Of a stretch of 64,000 nucleotides of DNA, positions 47,107 through 58,179 are shown one piece after another. The DNA is taken from assembly GCA_002270565.1 (NCBI GenBank), contig NQMI01000161.1, forward strand, positions 32,959-96,958. Reading direction: 5' to 3'. Within the stretch, counting starts at the first letter, position 1, and every line of letters starts with the position of its first letter. The position numbers and the translations under genes are program-made. Under the pieces are notes generated by a model that saw nothing but the letters and a program-made list of their open reading frames with translations, made no database searches and had not been told where the DNA came from. This DNA comes from Stenocarpella maydis (taxonomy: Eukaryota; Ascomycota; Sordariomycetes; Diaporthales; Diaporthaceae).

Positions 47107-48074
47107 TGGGAACTTTGGTATTGGAATAATGCAAGTGGATCTTTAAGGTGCTTGGATAAGAGACCAAGGGGAATAGAATTTGGCAGGAGGAGAAGTGTAG
47201 ATATATATATCTATACATTCCTGATTGTTCATACATAACACCACAAGAAATGATCTTCGCTCAAGAACTCCGAGGCTCCACGCCATGCAACATCATAACG
47301 GTTGTCAGGTCTTACCGTCGAACGAGGCTCATGAGTTCACAGCCGCGTTCCCGACATGAAACGGCCCGAAACTGAGTAACAGTCATTGACCTAGACTCCA
47401 GATCCCTGTGTTCTGGCGCCAGCAGTTCAGTCAATGGTACGATTCGGGACTCCCCACAGATTACCGATGGCCAAAACTGGCAATGAATGGATCAATAATG
47501 CTAAATCAGATGAACATGGCTGTGCAGTGTAAGGGCTTGTCTGAAACACGGTTGCGATTCCCCACCTCCGCTCAGCCGTTCCTCCCCAACCACTGCGAGG
47601 ACGCTCATTTTCCGCTTGAGGTATTGAGAAATACCTCGATTTTGCTCTCACATGTGCGTTGGATTGCCGCGGCAATCCTCTTTTTCAGGGCAGTCTAACT
47701 TTGCTGGGTTCCGCGAAGCGATTATGCCTGGGCTCCGTTGCATTGAGGAAGCAACCGGACTCCGTCCCTCCTCGCCAACAGTGAGGGAAGCGGAGGGGGC
47801 GCAGCGGAGAGAATTTTGAATCGGTGGCATGTACTGCTCGTAAAACCATGTTCGGCATATGTGGGCACTTGCCGACAGTCTCCGGATGTGCGATAGAGGG
47901 AGACGAGGCAACTTTGGCGCCTCGAGAACTGCCACCAATCCATAAATAAAGCTGAGTACCTGAACCACATGGCTGCAGTTGTGTCCATATTCACGCCACT
48001 TCTCTGCGCTGTCTCCTTCGAGCAAATAGTAGCTCAGAACATCTCCTGCCCTCGAAGGTGTCCCCGATCAAGTA
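47107..48074. promoter_or_regulatory. Divergent promoter region, FAD oxidase / prenyltransferase
   Basis: The 968 bp between the two outward-facing start codons must serve both genes, a layout that favours co-expression. The oxidase side has an AT-rich TATATATA stretch near 47200. No cluster-specific regulator site could be assigned, and no regulator gene is present in the window. Confidence 0.45.
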
Positions 48075-49355
48075 ATGACGGCGCCTACGTCTACCACAAC
48101 TGCAACCGAGTCGGCTTCAACTCAACCACTATACACAATGATGCGACTTGCCGAAGATGACGAACCGGCTTGGGGACCCAAAGCAATTGGTTCTTTCAAA
48201 CACGTCGGCGCCAAGGCCATTGGACTGGTGGCCGATGGCAAGATTGGTGGCCTTGACGCGCCTACTAATCCAGACCACAACTGGTGGTGGCAGCGCACTG
48301 CGCCGCTACTTGCAACACTGCTGCGCAGCGCCGGATCTTACACACACGAGCAACAACTTGACCATATGCGCGTGTACCGCGATGCTGTGGTGCCAACCTA
48401 CGGGCCGCCTACGCCTCAGACCACTATCCGTCCTCTGTTGACAATGGATGGTTCTCCCTTCGAACCGTCGTGGAATTTCCAAAACGACGGAACGGTGGTC
48501 CGCTACACCTTTGAGCCGCTCCTGGAAAATGACGACCCGGAGAATCCTTTCCCAGGTGACAAGGTGTCGAAGCTACTTCCGTTGCTACGATATGTCGCCC
48601 CAGGTGCGGATACGCGATGGTTTGAGCAAGTCTGGTCTCGATGGCATCTACACGAGAAAGGCGAAGTTGCCGCCGCGAAGGCCGCTCTCCCACCACACAA
48701 GAGGGTGCCTCAGATCTTCGTGGCGTTTGACATGAAGGGGCATGAGCGGATCATGAAGGTCTACCTCTTTCCCGTGCTCAAACACCTTGCCACGGGTATC
48801 AGCACTGAAGAGCTGACCTGGGACACCATCCGCAGCCTTGAGCCAGGAGGGCAGGGGTTCAGCAAGGTAGTAGACAAGCTCTCGAAGTTCCTGGGAGGAT
48901 ACAAAGAGCGTATGCCTGTTGAAATGATCGCCATCGACTGCATCGACCCAGCCAAGGCGCGGATCAAAGTCTACGCACGAACAAAGTCAAACTCTGTCAA
49001 TACCATACGCGACGTGTGCACCCTGGGTGGCCTGCAGATGGACGAATCGACCATGCGTGGGGTCGAAAACATTTCGAAGATATGGCACCTTATCCTTGAT
49101 GAGCCTAATGGGATTGCTCGAGACCAATCCAAACCGCCTCGCTACCCGGAAGATCATCATCTAGGCATCTGTTTTGTCTTCGAGATGAGGCCAGGCCAAG
49201 AAAGGATCGAGGTCAAGTGCCACTTGCCCTGGGCTCAGACCAATTCCAATGACATTCGCACAACCGCGAATTTCACTGAGGCCCTCGAGTTGCTGGGATA
49301 CGAACGGCATGCGGGTAGATATGCCAGAGGCGCTTTGGCGGTAGCTATGTTGTAA
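48075..49355 (+). CDS. DMATS-type aromatic prenyltransferase
   Basis: An intronless frame of 426 residues, typical for fungal dimethylallyltryptophan-synthase-type enzymes. It shows the ABBA-barrel pattern in order: NWWWQRTAPLLATLL, the long GPPTP...RPLLTMDGSPFEPSWNF region, FVAFDMKGHERIMKVYLFP, AIDCIDPAKARIKVYARTKSNS with the basic/Tyr residues that bind diphosphate, and GICFVFEMRPGQERIEVKCHLPW. The reaction is transfer of a dimethylallyl group (no metal needed) to an indole or other aromatic ring in the cytosol. The terminal TAA falls inside a perfect 5' splice consensus (TTGTAAGT), and the end is short of the usual last strands, so a further exon cannot be excluded, although I could not find one. 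Confidence 0.88.
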   Translation: MTAPTSTTTATESASTQPLYTMMRLAEDDEPAWGPKAIGSFKHVGAKAIGLVADGKIGGLDAPTNPDHNWWWQRTAPLLATLLRSAGSYTHEQQLDHMRVYRDAVVPTYGPPTPQTTIRPLLTMDGSPFEPSWNFQNDGTVVRYTFEPLLENDDPENPFPGDKVSKLLPLLRYVAPGADTRWFEQVWSRWHLHEKGEVAAAKAALPPHKRVPQIFVAFDMKGHERIMKVYLFPVLKHLATGISTEELTWDTIRSLEPGGQGFSKVVDKLSKFLGGYKERMPVEMIAIDCIDPAKARIKVYARTKSNSVNTIRDVCTLGGLQMDESTMRGVENISKIWHLILDEPNGIARDQSKPPRYPEDHHLGICFVFEMRPGQERIEVKCHLPWAQTNSNDIRTTANFTEALELLGYERHAGRYARGALAVAML

Positions 49356-51086
49356 GTCAACTTTCTTGATAGTACTTTCATTTATTCTGGACCACCCCCA
49401 ATAAAAAGAACAAGGAAAGAATATCAGATAAACGCGACTAGCAACAAAGGCTATACAACAACTGGAATCGAGATTTCCAAACACAGTCCCTATCATAACG
49501 TACATAGACAGCACCTGGGATAGGGACTATCCTCACTTCCGCCTATTCAGGGATACTATAACACGTCTCTTCTCTGTATTCGTGTTTGGCCTGGGCTTGG
49601 GATATGGAATCTCTAGGATGTTGGCATTGTATATATGTAAGAGTCTCATAGGTCTAATTGCAAGTCTGTTTAAGCTGCTACAACAATGGTTTTGCAATTA
49701 AAAACTTGACTGCCGAGACGACCATATCAAATTTAGATGACTGCCTTGTCTGAGAAATGTGAGCCAGTCGACCTTGGGAATTGCTTAGCACTACGGATGA
49801 ACTGCACGGATCTAACCTGGACAAAATCTGGTAGTTGAATCAAGTAGCCACTTATGGAGTGCTGACAGCCGCTGTCACCCAATCTTGCCGAACTGGCTAT
49901 CTCTTGGCTTCAGCAAGGTGACATGATAGCTACCTGGGTACCTAGGTGAACTGTGTAGGTACCACGACCTAGTGAGGTGGAAGATATGCCATGGTAAACT
50001 TGTATTATTCCGCCGAAAAATTGTAACACCTGGCATCAAAAGCGTGCAGAGGTATTCCAATATCCGCGGCACAGCTGTGATGCTGAAAAGGATCAACTAC
50101 AGAGCTTTCCTGCCCTACCATGAGGTTCTATCCCCAAGAGAGACTCGTTTGTCTCTCCGCATTATCCGGTCTAGTTGCCGAGGTTCTGGCATTTGCGAAA
50201 CCCCAAGGATCCATCATATGACGCCGTTGCTTTCCATCTTGACATTCGATCCACTCCGCTCGACGCGGCCGGAAGTCGTGACTGGTTTCATCGTGGCAGC
50301 CACGTGTTACATGTGAATTCTGGTCATAGCGGTAGTCAAACGCGTTAGACATAACCCGATCTGAATACGACGGTGCTGTGCGGGTCGGAGCTCAGCTCGG
50401 ACCAAGATGCATAGCAGCTCCTTTGCCCAATGCAGTAATCGTTTTCACGGCCCAATAACTAAGCGGATCCTGTCATGTTCCCTTGAAACACGGTGCCGTC
50501 AGACTCGCGGAACGCACAGATGAAACATGAGTGGCAGACGTCAAGGCTGTCCAACCAACTTTATCTCCATCTGACAGGCGTATGTGGAAAGCATGGTGGG
50601 GAACGTAAGAGTGGGCCCTTCTTCGGACATCCGTTCCCATTCAATGGGGAATCAACTCAAGATTGGGGTCGAGAAAACGTTAGCATGATCAAGGTCCTGG
50701 CATTCCAAGGCCATATGCCTGGGGTGGTGCAATGCGATTGCGCTAATCGTATCCCCGGGGAATGCCGTTTGGATTCATCTTGCTGAAAAGAATGGAGACC
50801 TCTATCAAAGCGTCGTAGTGAAGCAGTGGCGGTGTATCCGGACTCGACAAGTAATGCGATGATCCGATGAACGCAGTTCATACCGGTGGCCATGAAGCCA
50901 TTCAGTTGTCATTTATGCACTAAGTGTCCTTTGGCTCCGAAAGCTGCGATATAAAGTTGGGGTCGACTCATTTAAGTCCAGCTTGCCGTCCGTCATAACT
51001 CTCAAGTTCATCATTAGGAAACAGTAACACCCACAAATAAGGACTATTATCTTTTTGTCGCTCACAACCTTCCCCATAACTACAAA
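49356..51086. other. Intergenic region
   Basis: About 1.7 kb without a recognisable gene, with palindromic ACCTAGGT motifs near 49938. A TATAAAG box at 50950-50956 lies 130 bp before the next gene. Confidence 0.5.
50950..50956 (+). promoter_or_regulatory. TATA-like box
   Basis: TATAAAG followed by a long A/C-rich leader to the ATG at 51087. Position suits the core promoter of the dimeric-barrel gene. Confidence 0.4.
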
Positions 51087-51771
51087 ATGTCCACCAACGG
51101 AGCTCCTCCCCCAACTGCCATCACTGAACGGGTGATTATCCCTGTCAAGGGCGGCGTTGAGGATTGGAAGGAGCCTTATAAGCAGCTCCTTTTGACTCTC
51201 AAGGAACAGCCTGGCTACATCAGGACAAGATGGGGCCCGCGCAGCGAGGATCCGCAGACATTAGACTTGATGATCGGTAAGCCTGTATGGAAGAAGATAT
51301 GCAGATGAAGAGTTGCTGACTCTCACAGGCTGGGTGTCCTCTGAAGCCAAGGATGCGTTCGTGGCAAGCGATGCCCATTCCAAGTCCATGGACCAGATGG
51401 CGAGCGTCCTCAACGGCAAGCCCTGGGGTTATACTATCAAGTTCAAGCCTTACGCGCCCCGCGAGGCTATCAACGCACCGATTGTGGAGATGATCACCAT
51501 CCGCAACTGCACGGGCAGTGAAGATGAGCTCAAGGCCATAATCGAGAAGGGATTCAGCCTTCCCGGGTGTCGCGGAGGTGCCTCTGGCTTTTCTACCCAG
51601 GAGGTCGAAGGCCATGGCAAGGTTTTCGTCGGGGCAACCGGTTGGGACAGTTTCGATGCTAGCAAGGCGGCGGATAAATCTTACATTCCTAGTGGTTTCG
51701 GAGATGTCGAGGTGCACCACGTCAACTACAACTTCCCAATCAAGGGTTTCTCTGTCACTAACTCGAACTAA
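51087..51771 (+). CDS. Dimeric alpha/beta-barrel (ABM-like) protein
   Basis: Exons 51087-51276 and 51329-51771 (52-bp phase-1 intron) give 210 residues. Two ferredoxin-like repeats are visible: ITERVIIPVKGGVEDWKEPY...DLMIGWVSSEAKDAF (about 12-75) and VEMITIRNCTGSEDELKAII...VFVGATGWDSFDASK (about 125-190). The pattern, an enzyme-like strand, 'GWxSxExxxAF', then a substrate pocket helix, is that of antibiotic-biosynthesis-monooxygenase and related stress-response barrels. Such proteins can oxidise, cyclise or isomerise metabolites without cofactors. No catalytic residue can be assigned. It starts in a good context (AAAATGTCC) and lies between the prenyltransferase and the NmrA-type reductase, fitting a tailoring role (inference). 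Confidence 0.72.
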
Positions 51772-52783
51772 GCAACGCGTTCGGCACTACCCAGGAATGG
51801 TAAACCGAATGTATTGATCAGTTTGAGCAGAGATGGGTACTTGGGAGCAATTGCGTGGCTAGTATATAGGTAGCTCGGTAGTCATCTAGAATGCAGAACC
51901 TTGTCCCAGAACCCAGCCCTCGCCATTAAGCTCCACACAGCCATGATGCACCTTTACCTAGGTACTACAACTTGTGGGGTACCGCAATTGGCGGCAATAT
52001 CAGGCTTGGCTGGAATATTTTAGTTTCCAAATCTCCCATTTTCAGAGCGAGAACACTGTACCAAAGGCCTGTCACGGGGAAACGTTCCGCAGACTTGTCA
52101 GCATCAGGCAGAAGTCGTAAGGTGGCCCAGTGCTTTATCCTGCAGCTACCATGCCTTTGTCTAAAAATACAGATGAGTACCAGTGATTTCCTCGTACAAT
52201 ATCTTCAAATGAGACCTGGAATCGCCTCTCTTCTGGGTGCTGATGTAACGGCCTGGCTGATGCTCAGGGGATGCAAGCTGAAACGTCCCAACTTCATGAG
52301 AGCGTCGTTTCAACCAATGTGGCCCGTCTGGGCAGAAACAAGACCACAAACATGGTTTCCCCAATACAGAGTCCGGAAGAGGCGCATGAGTGAGGCCTGG
52401 AACGATGCCGGTGCAGCCGCCCGTACCTCCGCAACGACATTCCGAATCGGGGTAGTACTGTCCGGCTGGAACGCAGACGGCGGAGCTCGTAAAGTGTCAT
52501 CATGTCGGAGGAGGGAAAAGGCGCAATTACGTATTTCGCATATCCGAACGGCTTGAAATCATCCCACGTATGCTGTCTCGGAGGATGGGGATTGCCTCAT
52601 CTGTATCATCACAAGCACTGGCAAAGGTTCGTAATACGTGCCTTCTCACATTTATAAGCAGAAGTGCCCCGGCTCTGTCACCTGGATCGACGAGTTTTTG
52701 AAGTCACAGCAGCTGTATAGCGGAAGAGGCAGGTTTGCTACATTTTCAGTTGACAAGAACACATCCGAAGCCGCGTTATCACA
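51772..52783. other. Intergenic region
   Basis: About 1 kb. One plus-strand frame of 194 codons (51972-52556) crosses it but has no start context or family resemblance, so I do not call it. CTAGGTA-type motifs lie near 51868 and 51957. Confidence 0.45.
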
Positions 52784-53786
52784 ATGGTTCAAAAGATCCG
52801 CAAGGTCGCCGTTGCCGGCGTAAGTACCATCATTGATTCCACCTTGAGCATGCCATCTAGGAATTTTAAATGATAACATTGGATCATAGGGTCGAGGAAA
52901 CGTCGGTGCCCCTGTGGTGGCTAATCTGCTTGCCCAAGGCTTTGAGGTTACCGCCCTCGTCCGCAAGTCACGCGACACCAGTGGTTTGCCAGCCTCAGCC
53001 AAGGTCAAAAGAGTGGATTTTGAATCCACTGATGACCTGACCGCGGCACTTGCAGGGCAGGACGCTTTCGTCGACTGCACGCTTGTGCAGGATGATACGC
53101 CAAAGCGCCTTATGGATGCGTGCCTCGCGTCAGGAGTCTACCGGTATATCCCGTCGGACTGGAGCCTTGACCCGCTCAACAAGGCTGCCAACTCCTTGCC
53201 AATATTTTCAAAGCGTGTCGAGCGGGACAACTATCTTTACGAAAAGTGCAAGGAGTCAAAGGGCCAGATGACTTGGACCATTGTCGCAAACGGGCCATTT
53301 CTGGACTGGAACCTCCGGACCGGGTTTGCGGGCATAGATGTTTCTCACAAGCGAGCGGAGCTCATGGACGGGGGTGAAAACCGGGTTGTGTGGACGACCC
53401 TAGACTCGGTTGGTAAAGCCGTGGCAGGGATCATGAAGCACCCCGAAGAAACAGAGAACCGGCCCGTATACGTGCAGTCTGTTGTCAAGAGCTGCCATGA
53501 GATGGTTAAGCATGCCAAGGCAGTGCTAGGGGAGGATGGATGGCAGGTCGTCGACGTTAACGCTCAGGAAGCTAACAACAAGGCTTTGGCCGACTTGCAG
53601 AGAGGCAAGTTCGACATGGCAACTTTGGGGACGTTGATCAGGTACTCGAATGCTAGACCGGAGACATTTTCCCCGTGGCCCAAGAATGACAACGAGCTTC
53701 TGGGAGTACCTTCAATGACGGATAACGAGCTGGAAGACCTGATCAAACGGACCTCCATCTTAGGTCATGCTGCGGAAATACTGTAA
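52784..53786 (+). CDS. NmrA-like / isoflavone-reductase-type NAD(P) oxidoreductase
   Basis: A 36-nt first exon (52784-52819) and a second (52890-53786), joined by a 70-bp phase-0 intron, give 310 residues. The intron sits inside the nucleotide-binding motif, so the first exon is needed to complete VAVAGGRGNVGAPVV. A Rossmann strand pair, LVRKSRD (NADP-phosphate type loop), DCTLVQDDTPKRLMDAC and IPSDWSLDPLN follow as in NmrA-like reductases. The C-terminal half forms the substrate lid. Family members reduce phenolic or isoprenoid-like compounds or act as redox sensors. The context in the prenyltransferase group favours the enzyme role. Confidence 0.85.
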
Positions 53787-55503
53787 ATAGTTATTTACTG
53801 CCGTGTGAAGGACGTTGCATTTCAGGGCAAGGAGGTCGATATAGATTATCAATTTGGCGTGCCAGCGAGTAGAGAATTGGAGTATTCCGGAGTAGTATCT
53901 CCATCAATTGCCGGCCGTGAGAGAGCAAACAACTTGAAGTCTGCGGCGTAAGTTCACCATTGAGCTATTCTTAACTCCATCTCTGGCTAATGCGAACTGA
54001 GAAAACCTTTCGGAGATTAACTACGTTGATACTTGTAATTGCAGCCCAAGACCCGAGGGTAGTATGTCACAGCCTTCCAAATACCTGGCTGGCCGTAGTC
54101 ACTCGTCATCACGAAGCACTATGCATATCCTTCGCACCCACTGGTACCAAGGTAGCCCACCTGTAGTGCTGTAATGGAACTATGTCCTTCTCGGCACGTG
54201 GATACTTGCATATGAACGTTGGCTCAAGTCCGATTCTCTGCACGCGAGAGATACTCTGGACCCTCATCAACCCTTCGGGTCCGAGGCCCGTGAATGACTT
54301 GGTATAGAATATGACCGTTTATTAGGGGGGGGCTCGTTCTGCTGACACTTCAATTCAATTTGTATTTCTGACTTTTCCAAGAGAGCCGTAACTTGATCGC
54401 CCCGAAATCTAGTTATTCCATTGGATCAAGACACCCGCTTCATCTCCCGGAAAAGTCGGCACCTGCGCAAGCCCCGCTGAGCACTCGACGTGGTAAAATG
54501 AATTCACTTCAGTATGAGGTCCAGCATGGAGGTTCGGCTACACGGCGAGCTGGTTGAAAATGGTCGCTCATGTTCTTGGCCCTGCGGAGGACTACCACTT
54601 GTAGTGAGAACTCAAGTCCTGATTCACAAACGATTGGGTTCATAAACTTAACAATTGATCACCAGGGGAGATCAAGGAGCAAAAAGGCACATGTGAACTT
54701 GATCTGTTAGTGCTTCTTAATGCCGGCTTCTCTAAATCGGATAACGCGGCATTCGATCAAGTGTCAGAGATCGGGTTTGGAGACTACCACAGCAAGGCGG
54801 ATGGCAAGCACACTGAAAAACTAGTCATAACCAGATTCAACAATTTGTGGTGTAATCACATTTTATCTCAGGCCCCCTTAAGAATCGTATAGCTTGATGT
54901 TGATTCGAAGTAATGAGCAGACGAGCACAATCCCACTCTCGCGCCCCTGGGACACTACAGAGGAAACTTGAAATACACCTACACCCCCAAGCAGGATTTG
55001 GGCCCCATACTTGTGTTTATTTCTGGATTACAACAGCTCTCAGATGACGTGTCCCGCCTCCTTTTCCTTAACTTAGACTCTACGTGAACCTGCCCATCAA
55101 ATCACCCATAGCACTTTAAGCCGCACCTTACACACTACAACAGACAGTAGTTTCTACACAGTAGTTATACTCAGAACCGCGTCGATACAGGCCGCTTATC
55201 ATCATTGCAGCGGACCAAGGTCTCCACTGATGTGAGAATAAACCAGGGTCACCCCTGCTGTTCTGCTTTATGCTCCATCCAGGGGATCGGATAACAACCT
55301 TGAATTGGGCAAAGCGTGACTTTGTCGGGTCAGAATTACGCCATGAGAAATTTAACCCCTGGCGGGGGAGATGTACACTACGAATGTCCCACTGGCCTTG
55401 CACTTCATGGCTCTGTCCAGATCGCGCAGACACTTCCAAGGTTGTGTGCATACTTCAAACTGCCCCAAAGCCGCGAACAGTCTGCGTCAAAGGACTTGTC
55501 AGG
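53787..55503. other. Intergenic region
   Basis: About 1.7 kb, AT-richer than its neighbours, with a G-run at about 54328. Only frames of 60-107 codons without recognisable content are present. The SDR frame is open back to 55270 but the first plausible ATG is 55504. Confidence 0.5.
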
Positions 55504-56624
55504 ATGCCCAACACCATTGTGGACTTTTCTAAGCTCTTCAGCCAGCTGTCGTACGAAGGGCTTGTTGACATCAAGGACCAGTGGTTCCCTCCGAAGCCGA
55601 CATTTACCGAGGCCGATGTCCCCCGCCAGGATGGCCGAGTCTTTGTTGTCACTGGGGGAAACTCTGGCATTGGACTTGCCTTGGTAAAATTGTTGTACCC
55701 AACAGGCGCGAAAATATACCTGGCCTGCCGTTCCGAGGAGCGTGCAAAAGCTGCCATCAAGGAAGTCGTCGACGAAGCAGGCAGCAAGCCCGAGCACGGT
55801 TCCCTCGAGTATTTGCACCTCGACCTTAACGACCTCACCACCATCAAGGCATCGGCAGCTTCTTTTGCTCAGCGCGAATCACGGCTCGACATATTGTGGA
55901 ACAATGCAGGCATCGCCGGCGCACCGGCTGGCACAAAAACAGTGCAGGGTTTGGAAGGCCATATTGGTAGGTCCTTCGCCCCACCAATGCTGTCACCCTC
56001 TGTGTCTTTTGCACCCATCAGGGAACATACATGCTCATACTTCCCATAGGGGTTAATTGCATAGGCCCTCTTCTCTTCACACAAGAGCTTCTCCCACAGC
56101 TCCGTGTGGCTGCAAAATCCTCGGCAGCCGGGGCGACGAGGGTGATCTGGGCTTCGTCCATGATCATTGAGCGGTTTGCACCACGGGGAGGCGTCGACTT
56201 TGCGGAGTTGGACAGGATGAACGCAGCAGGTACAGGGTCAGAGAACGCGTCTGTAGACTACGCGGTGAGCAAGGCGGGCAACTGGTTCCTTGCGGTGGAC
56301 GGCGCCCGGAGATGGGGCCCCGAGGGCATCGTAAGCATAACCCAAAACCCTGGCATGATCAACACCACGGTCTGGAAACACCAACCCAACTGGCTTTTGG
56401 CTGTCATGCAGCCAACCTTTTATCCTGCAATCATGGGGGCCTACACCATGTTGTTTTCTGGGTTTTCCAGTGAGGTCGGGCTTGACACAAATGGCGCCTA
56501 TGTCCTGCCGTTTGGGAGGTTGCAGAAGAAGAGTGTCAGAGATGATATCCTGGAGGCCATTTCTGGTGGCATGGCCAAAGAGTTCTGGGATTGGTGCGAG
56601 CGACAGTATTCAAAATACTGCTGA
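55504..56624 (+). CDS. Short-chain dehydrogenase/reductase
   Basis: Exons 55504-55966 and 56050-56624 (83-bp phase-1 intron) give 345 residues. A 40-residue N-terminal extension precedes the Rossmann fold with TGGNSGIG (residues 50-57), NNAG, an active Ser in ASSM (190-191) and the YAVSK dyad with Tyr225 and Lys229. The arrangement (WxxP leader, TGGNSGIG, wide substrate loop) is that of fungal retinol-dehydrogenase/WW-oxidoreductase-like SDRs found in secondary-metabolite clusters. Expected reaction is NAD(P)-dependent oxidation of an alcohol or reduction of a ketone. It converges on the GH64 gene 133 bp away. Confidence 0.9.
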
Positions 56625-56757
56625 GTCAATCACATTGATACTGGGAGAAGTTGGGGCTAGTCACTTGATCTGAATAGCACTTTGAAGTCACGGAAACAGT
56701 CCCACGTGTTCAAAAATCAAAAACATGAGAAATATGTACTATTATTTCCTAGCTGCC

Positions 56758-58179
56758 TTATCTTACTGTAATTGCCAAAAGTTGCGGGTCTGCGTCCTCA
56801 ATCAGGCCACCCGCATTGCTTGTTCTGTTGTCGCTGGAAGTGCTGCCAGGGTTAGTGTCGTCGTAAGCAAAGGCGTACCCTATGCCACCCTCCAGATTGT
56901 CGTGGATGATTCGGCTGTAATGGTTTGTGATTGGGTCATTATAGTACTGGGCCGCGGTGATGTTGATGTTGGGCTGGACATTGCCGTCTTCTAGTAACAA
57001 TGTGCTCCGAGTAAAGGCGGCACACAGACGAGGGACAATCAGTGACTGAAGCCCGTCCGTTACGGTGAACGGGCTTATATCCTGGGTGCTGGAGCCCAGA
57101 TAACCCTGAACGCAACCCATGATCTCTGATGTACTGGGCTTCCTGAAAGAATATGTGCCAATCTCCACTCCCTCACCGGAACACCAAAGCCTCTTGTCTT
57201 CAGGCTTCACTTTACAGGTGAATTTACGGCCATTATCAACTTTATTCCCGTTTCCATCATCCTGAGTGTTGATTGTGAGGTTCTCAGCGCTATATCTCTC
57301 CCAAACCTTGTCGACGTACGCGTTGTAGTATGTCGTCATCTTGTTATCAGGGTGCAGGGTGAGATATTGGTTCGGAGAAATGGCTCGTAATTTCTTCCCG
57401 TTTCCGTCTGTGAGACACATGTCTGCCCATGACTCGTTGTCCTTGTCTGTTTGGCTCTTGAGCTCAAGACAAATCCTTTCCAGTGCGTTGACTCCGAGCC
57501 CCGGGACCCTTTGCATACTTGCTTGTGCTTTTCTAGACGTGAGAGTCAGATCAAGCGACATCGAGGCAAAGTCGACATAGGAAGGATTTAATACGAAATT
57601 ATCCTGTCCATATGTGAATTCGATAAACTGCCAGGTAATGTTGTACTCGAGCAGGGCTTTGTTTGTTGAGGAGGGCTCAACTAGGCCAACATTTTTGCCA
57701 CCCACGTTGGTGCCGAATTGCAGTTTATCTTGAGAAACGTATAGACGAGCGCTGCTGGTGTAGCTTGGGAGATTAAAGGAAACGCTACTGTTTGCCTCTA
57801 TAATGCTGTGGAAACCACTGGTATCATCGGTGGTGTCGATGAAGTAGAAGGGAGTTGGGCTGGAGATATCTGTATATTCGGGCTTGGTGGCCCACGCCAA
57901 GCAACCATCTTGTCTCCGAAGGACCAAAAAGGTGCCGTCGTTCGGGTCCCTGCCGGTGACGTAGAAAAATATGGGCCTGAGCTGGGTGTTGTGGATTTGG
58001 ATAGTCAAATTGCTTTGCACCACGGCGCATGTTTGAGATTCGATGTGAGGCCGAAAGTGTGAGCTGCATGGGGTCAACGGCTGGGTGTGCCTATGCTGAT
58101 ATACTCCAGTCGCCGAGGCTAAGGGTGTACAGATGAATGCGGCCGCCAGGGTCGCTTGTGCGGTGAAGGAGAACTGCAT
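56758..58179 (-). CDS. Secreted GH64 beta-1,3-glucanase
   Basis: An intronless gene of 473 residues with a signal peptide (MQFSFTAQATLAAAFICTPLASA). After a spacer, the thaumatin-like beta-barrel of GH64 is recognisable: IQIHNTQLRPIFFYVTGRDPNDG, SSARLYVSQDKLQFG, EFTYGQDNFVLNPSYVDFASM, the QYLTLHPDNKMTTYYNAYVD segment, and YAFAYDDTNPG near the C-terminus. Several N-glycosylation sequons (NLT, NSS, NIT) fit secretion. The family cleaves beta-1,3-glucan, releasing pentasaccharides in bacterial members. A role in cell-wall remodelling or attack on other fungi is likely, and it is probably not part of the metabolite pathway around it. Confidence 0.85.
   Translation of the reverse strand: MQFSFTAQATLAAAFICTPLASATGVYQHRHTQPLTPCSSHFRPHIESQTCAVVQSNLTIQIHNTQLRPIFFYVTGRDPNDGTFLVLRRQDGCLAWATKPEYTDISSPTPFYFIDTTDDTSGFHSIIEANSSVSFNLPSYTSSARLYVSQDKLQFGTNVGGKNVGLVEPSSTNKALLEYNITWQFIEFTYGQDNFVLNPSYVDFASMSLDLTLTSRKAQASMQRVPGLGVNALERICLELKSQTDKDNESWADMCLTDGNGKKLRAISPNQYLTLHPDNKMTTYYNAYVDKVWERYSAENLTINTQDDGNGNKVDNGRKFTCKVKPEDKRLWCSGEGVEIGTYSFRKPSTSEIMGCVQGYLGSSTQDISPFTVTDGLQSLIVPRLCAAFTRSTLLLEDGNVQPNINITAAQYYNDPITNHYSRIIHDNLEGGIGYAFAYDDTNPGSTSSDNRTSNAGGLIEDADPQLLAITVR

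Noticed and set aside
49331..49520. Extra terminal exon of the prenyltransferase
   Set aside because: A frame resembling a barrel strand follows an AG at about 49370, but the implied intron of about 21 bp is too short to be credible.
51972..52556. 194-codon plus-strand frame between two metabolite genes
   Set aside because: Composition is scattered, with no domain pattern and no clear start, and it lies where promoters are expected.
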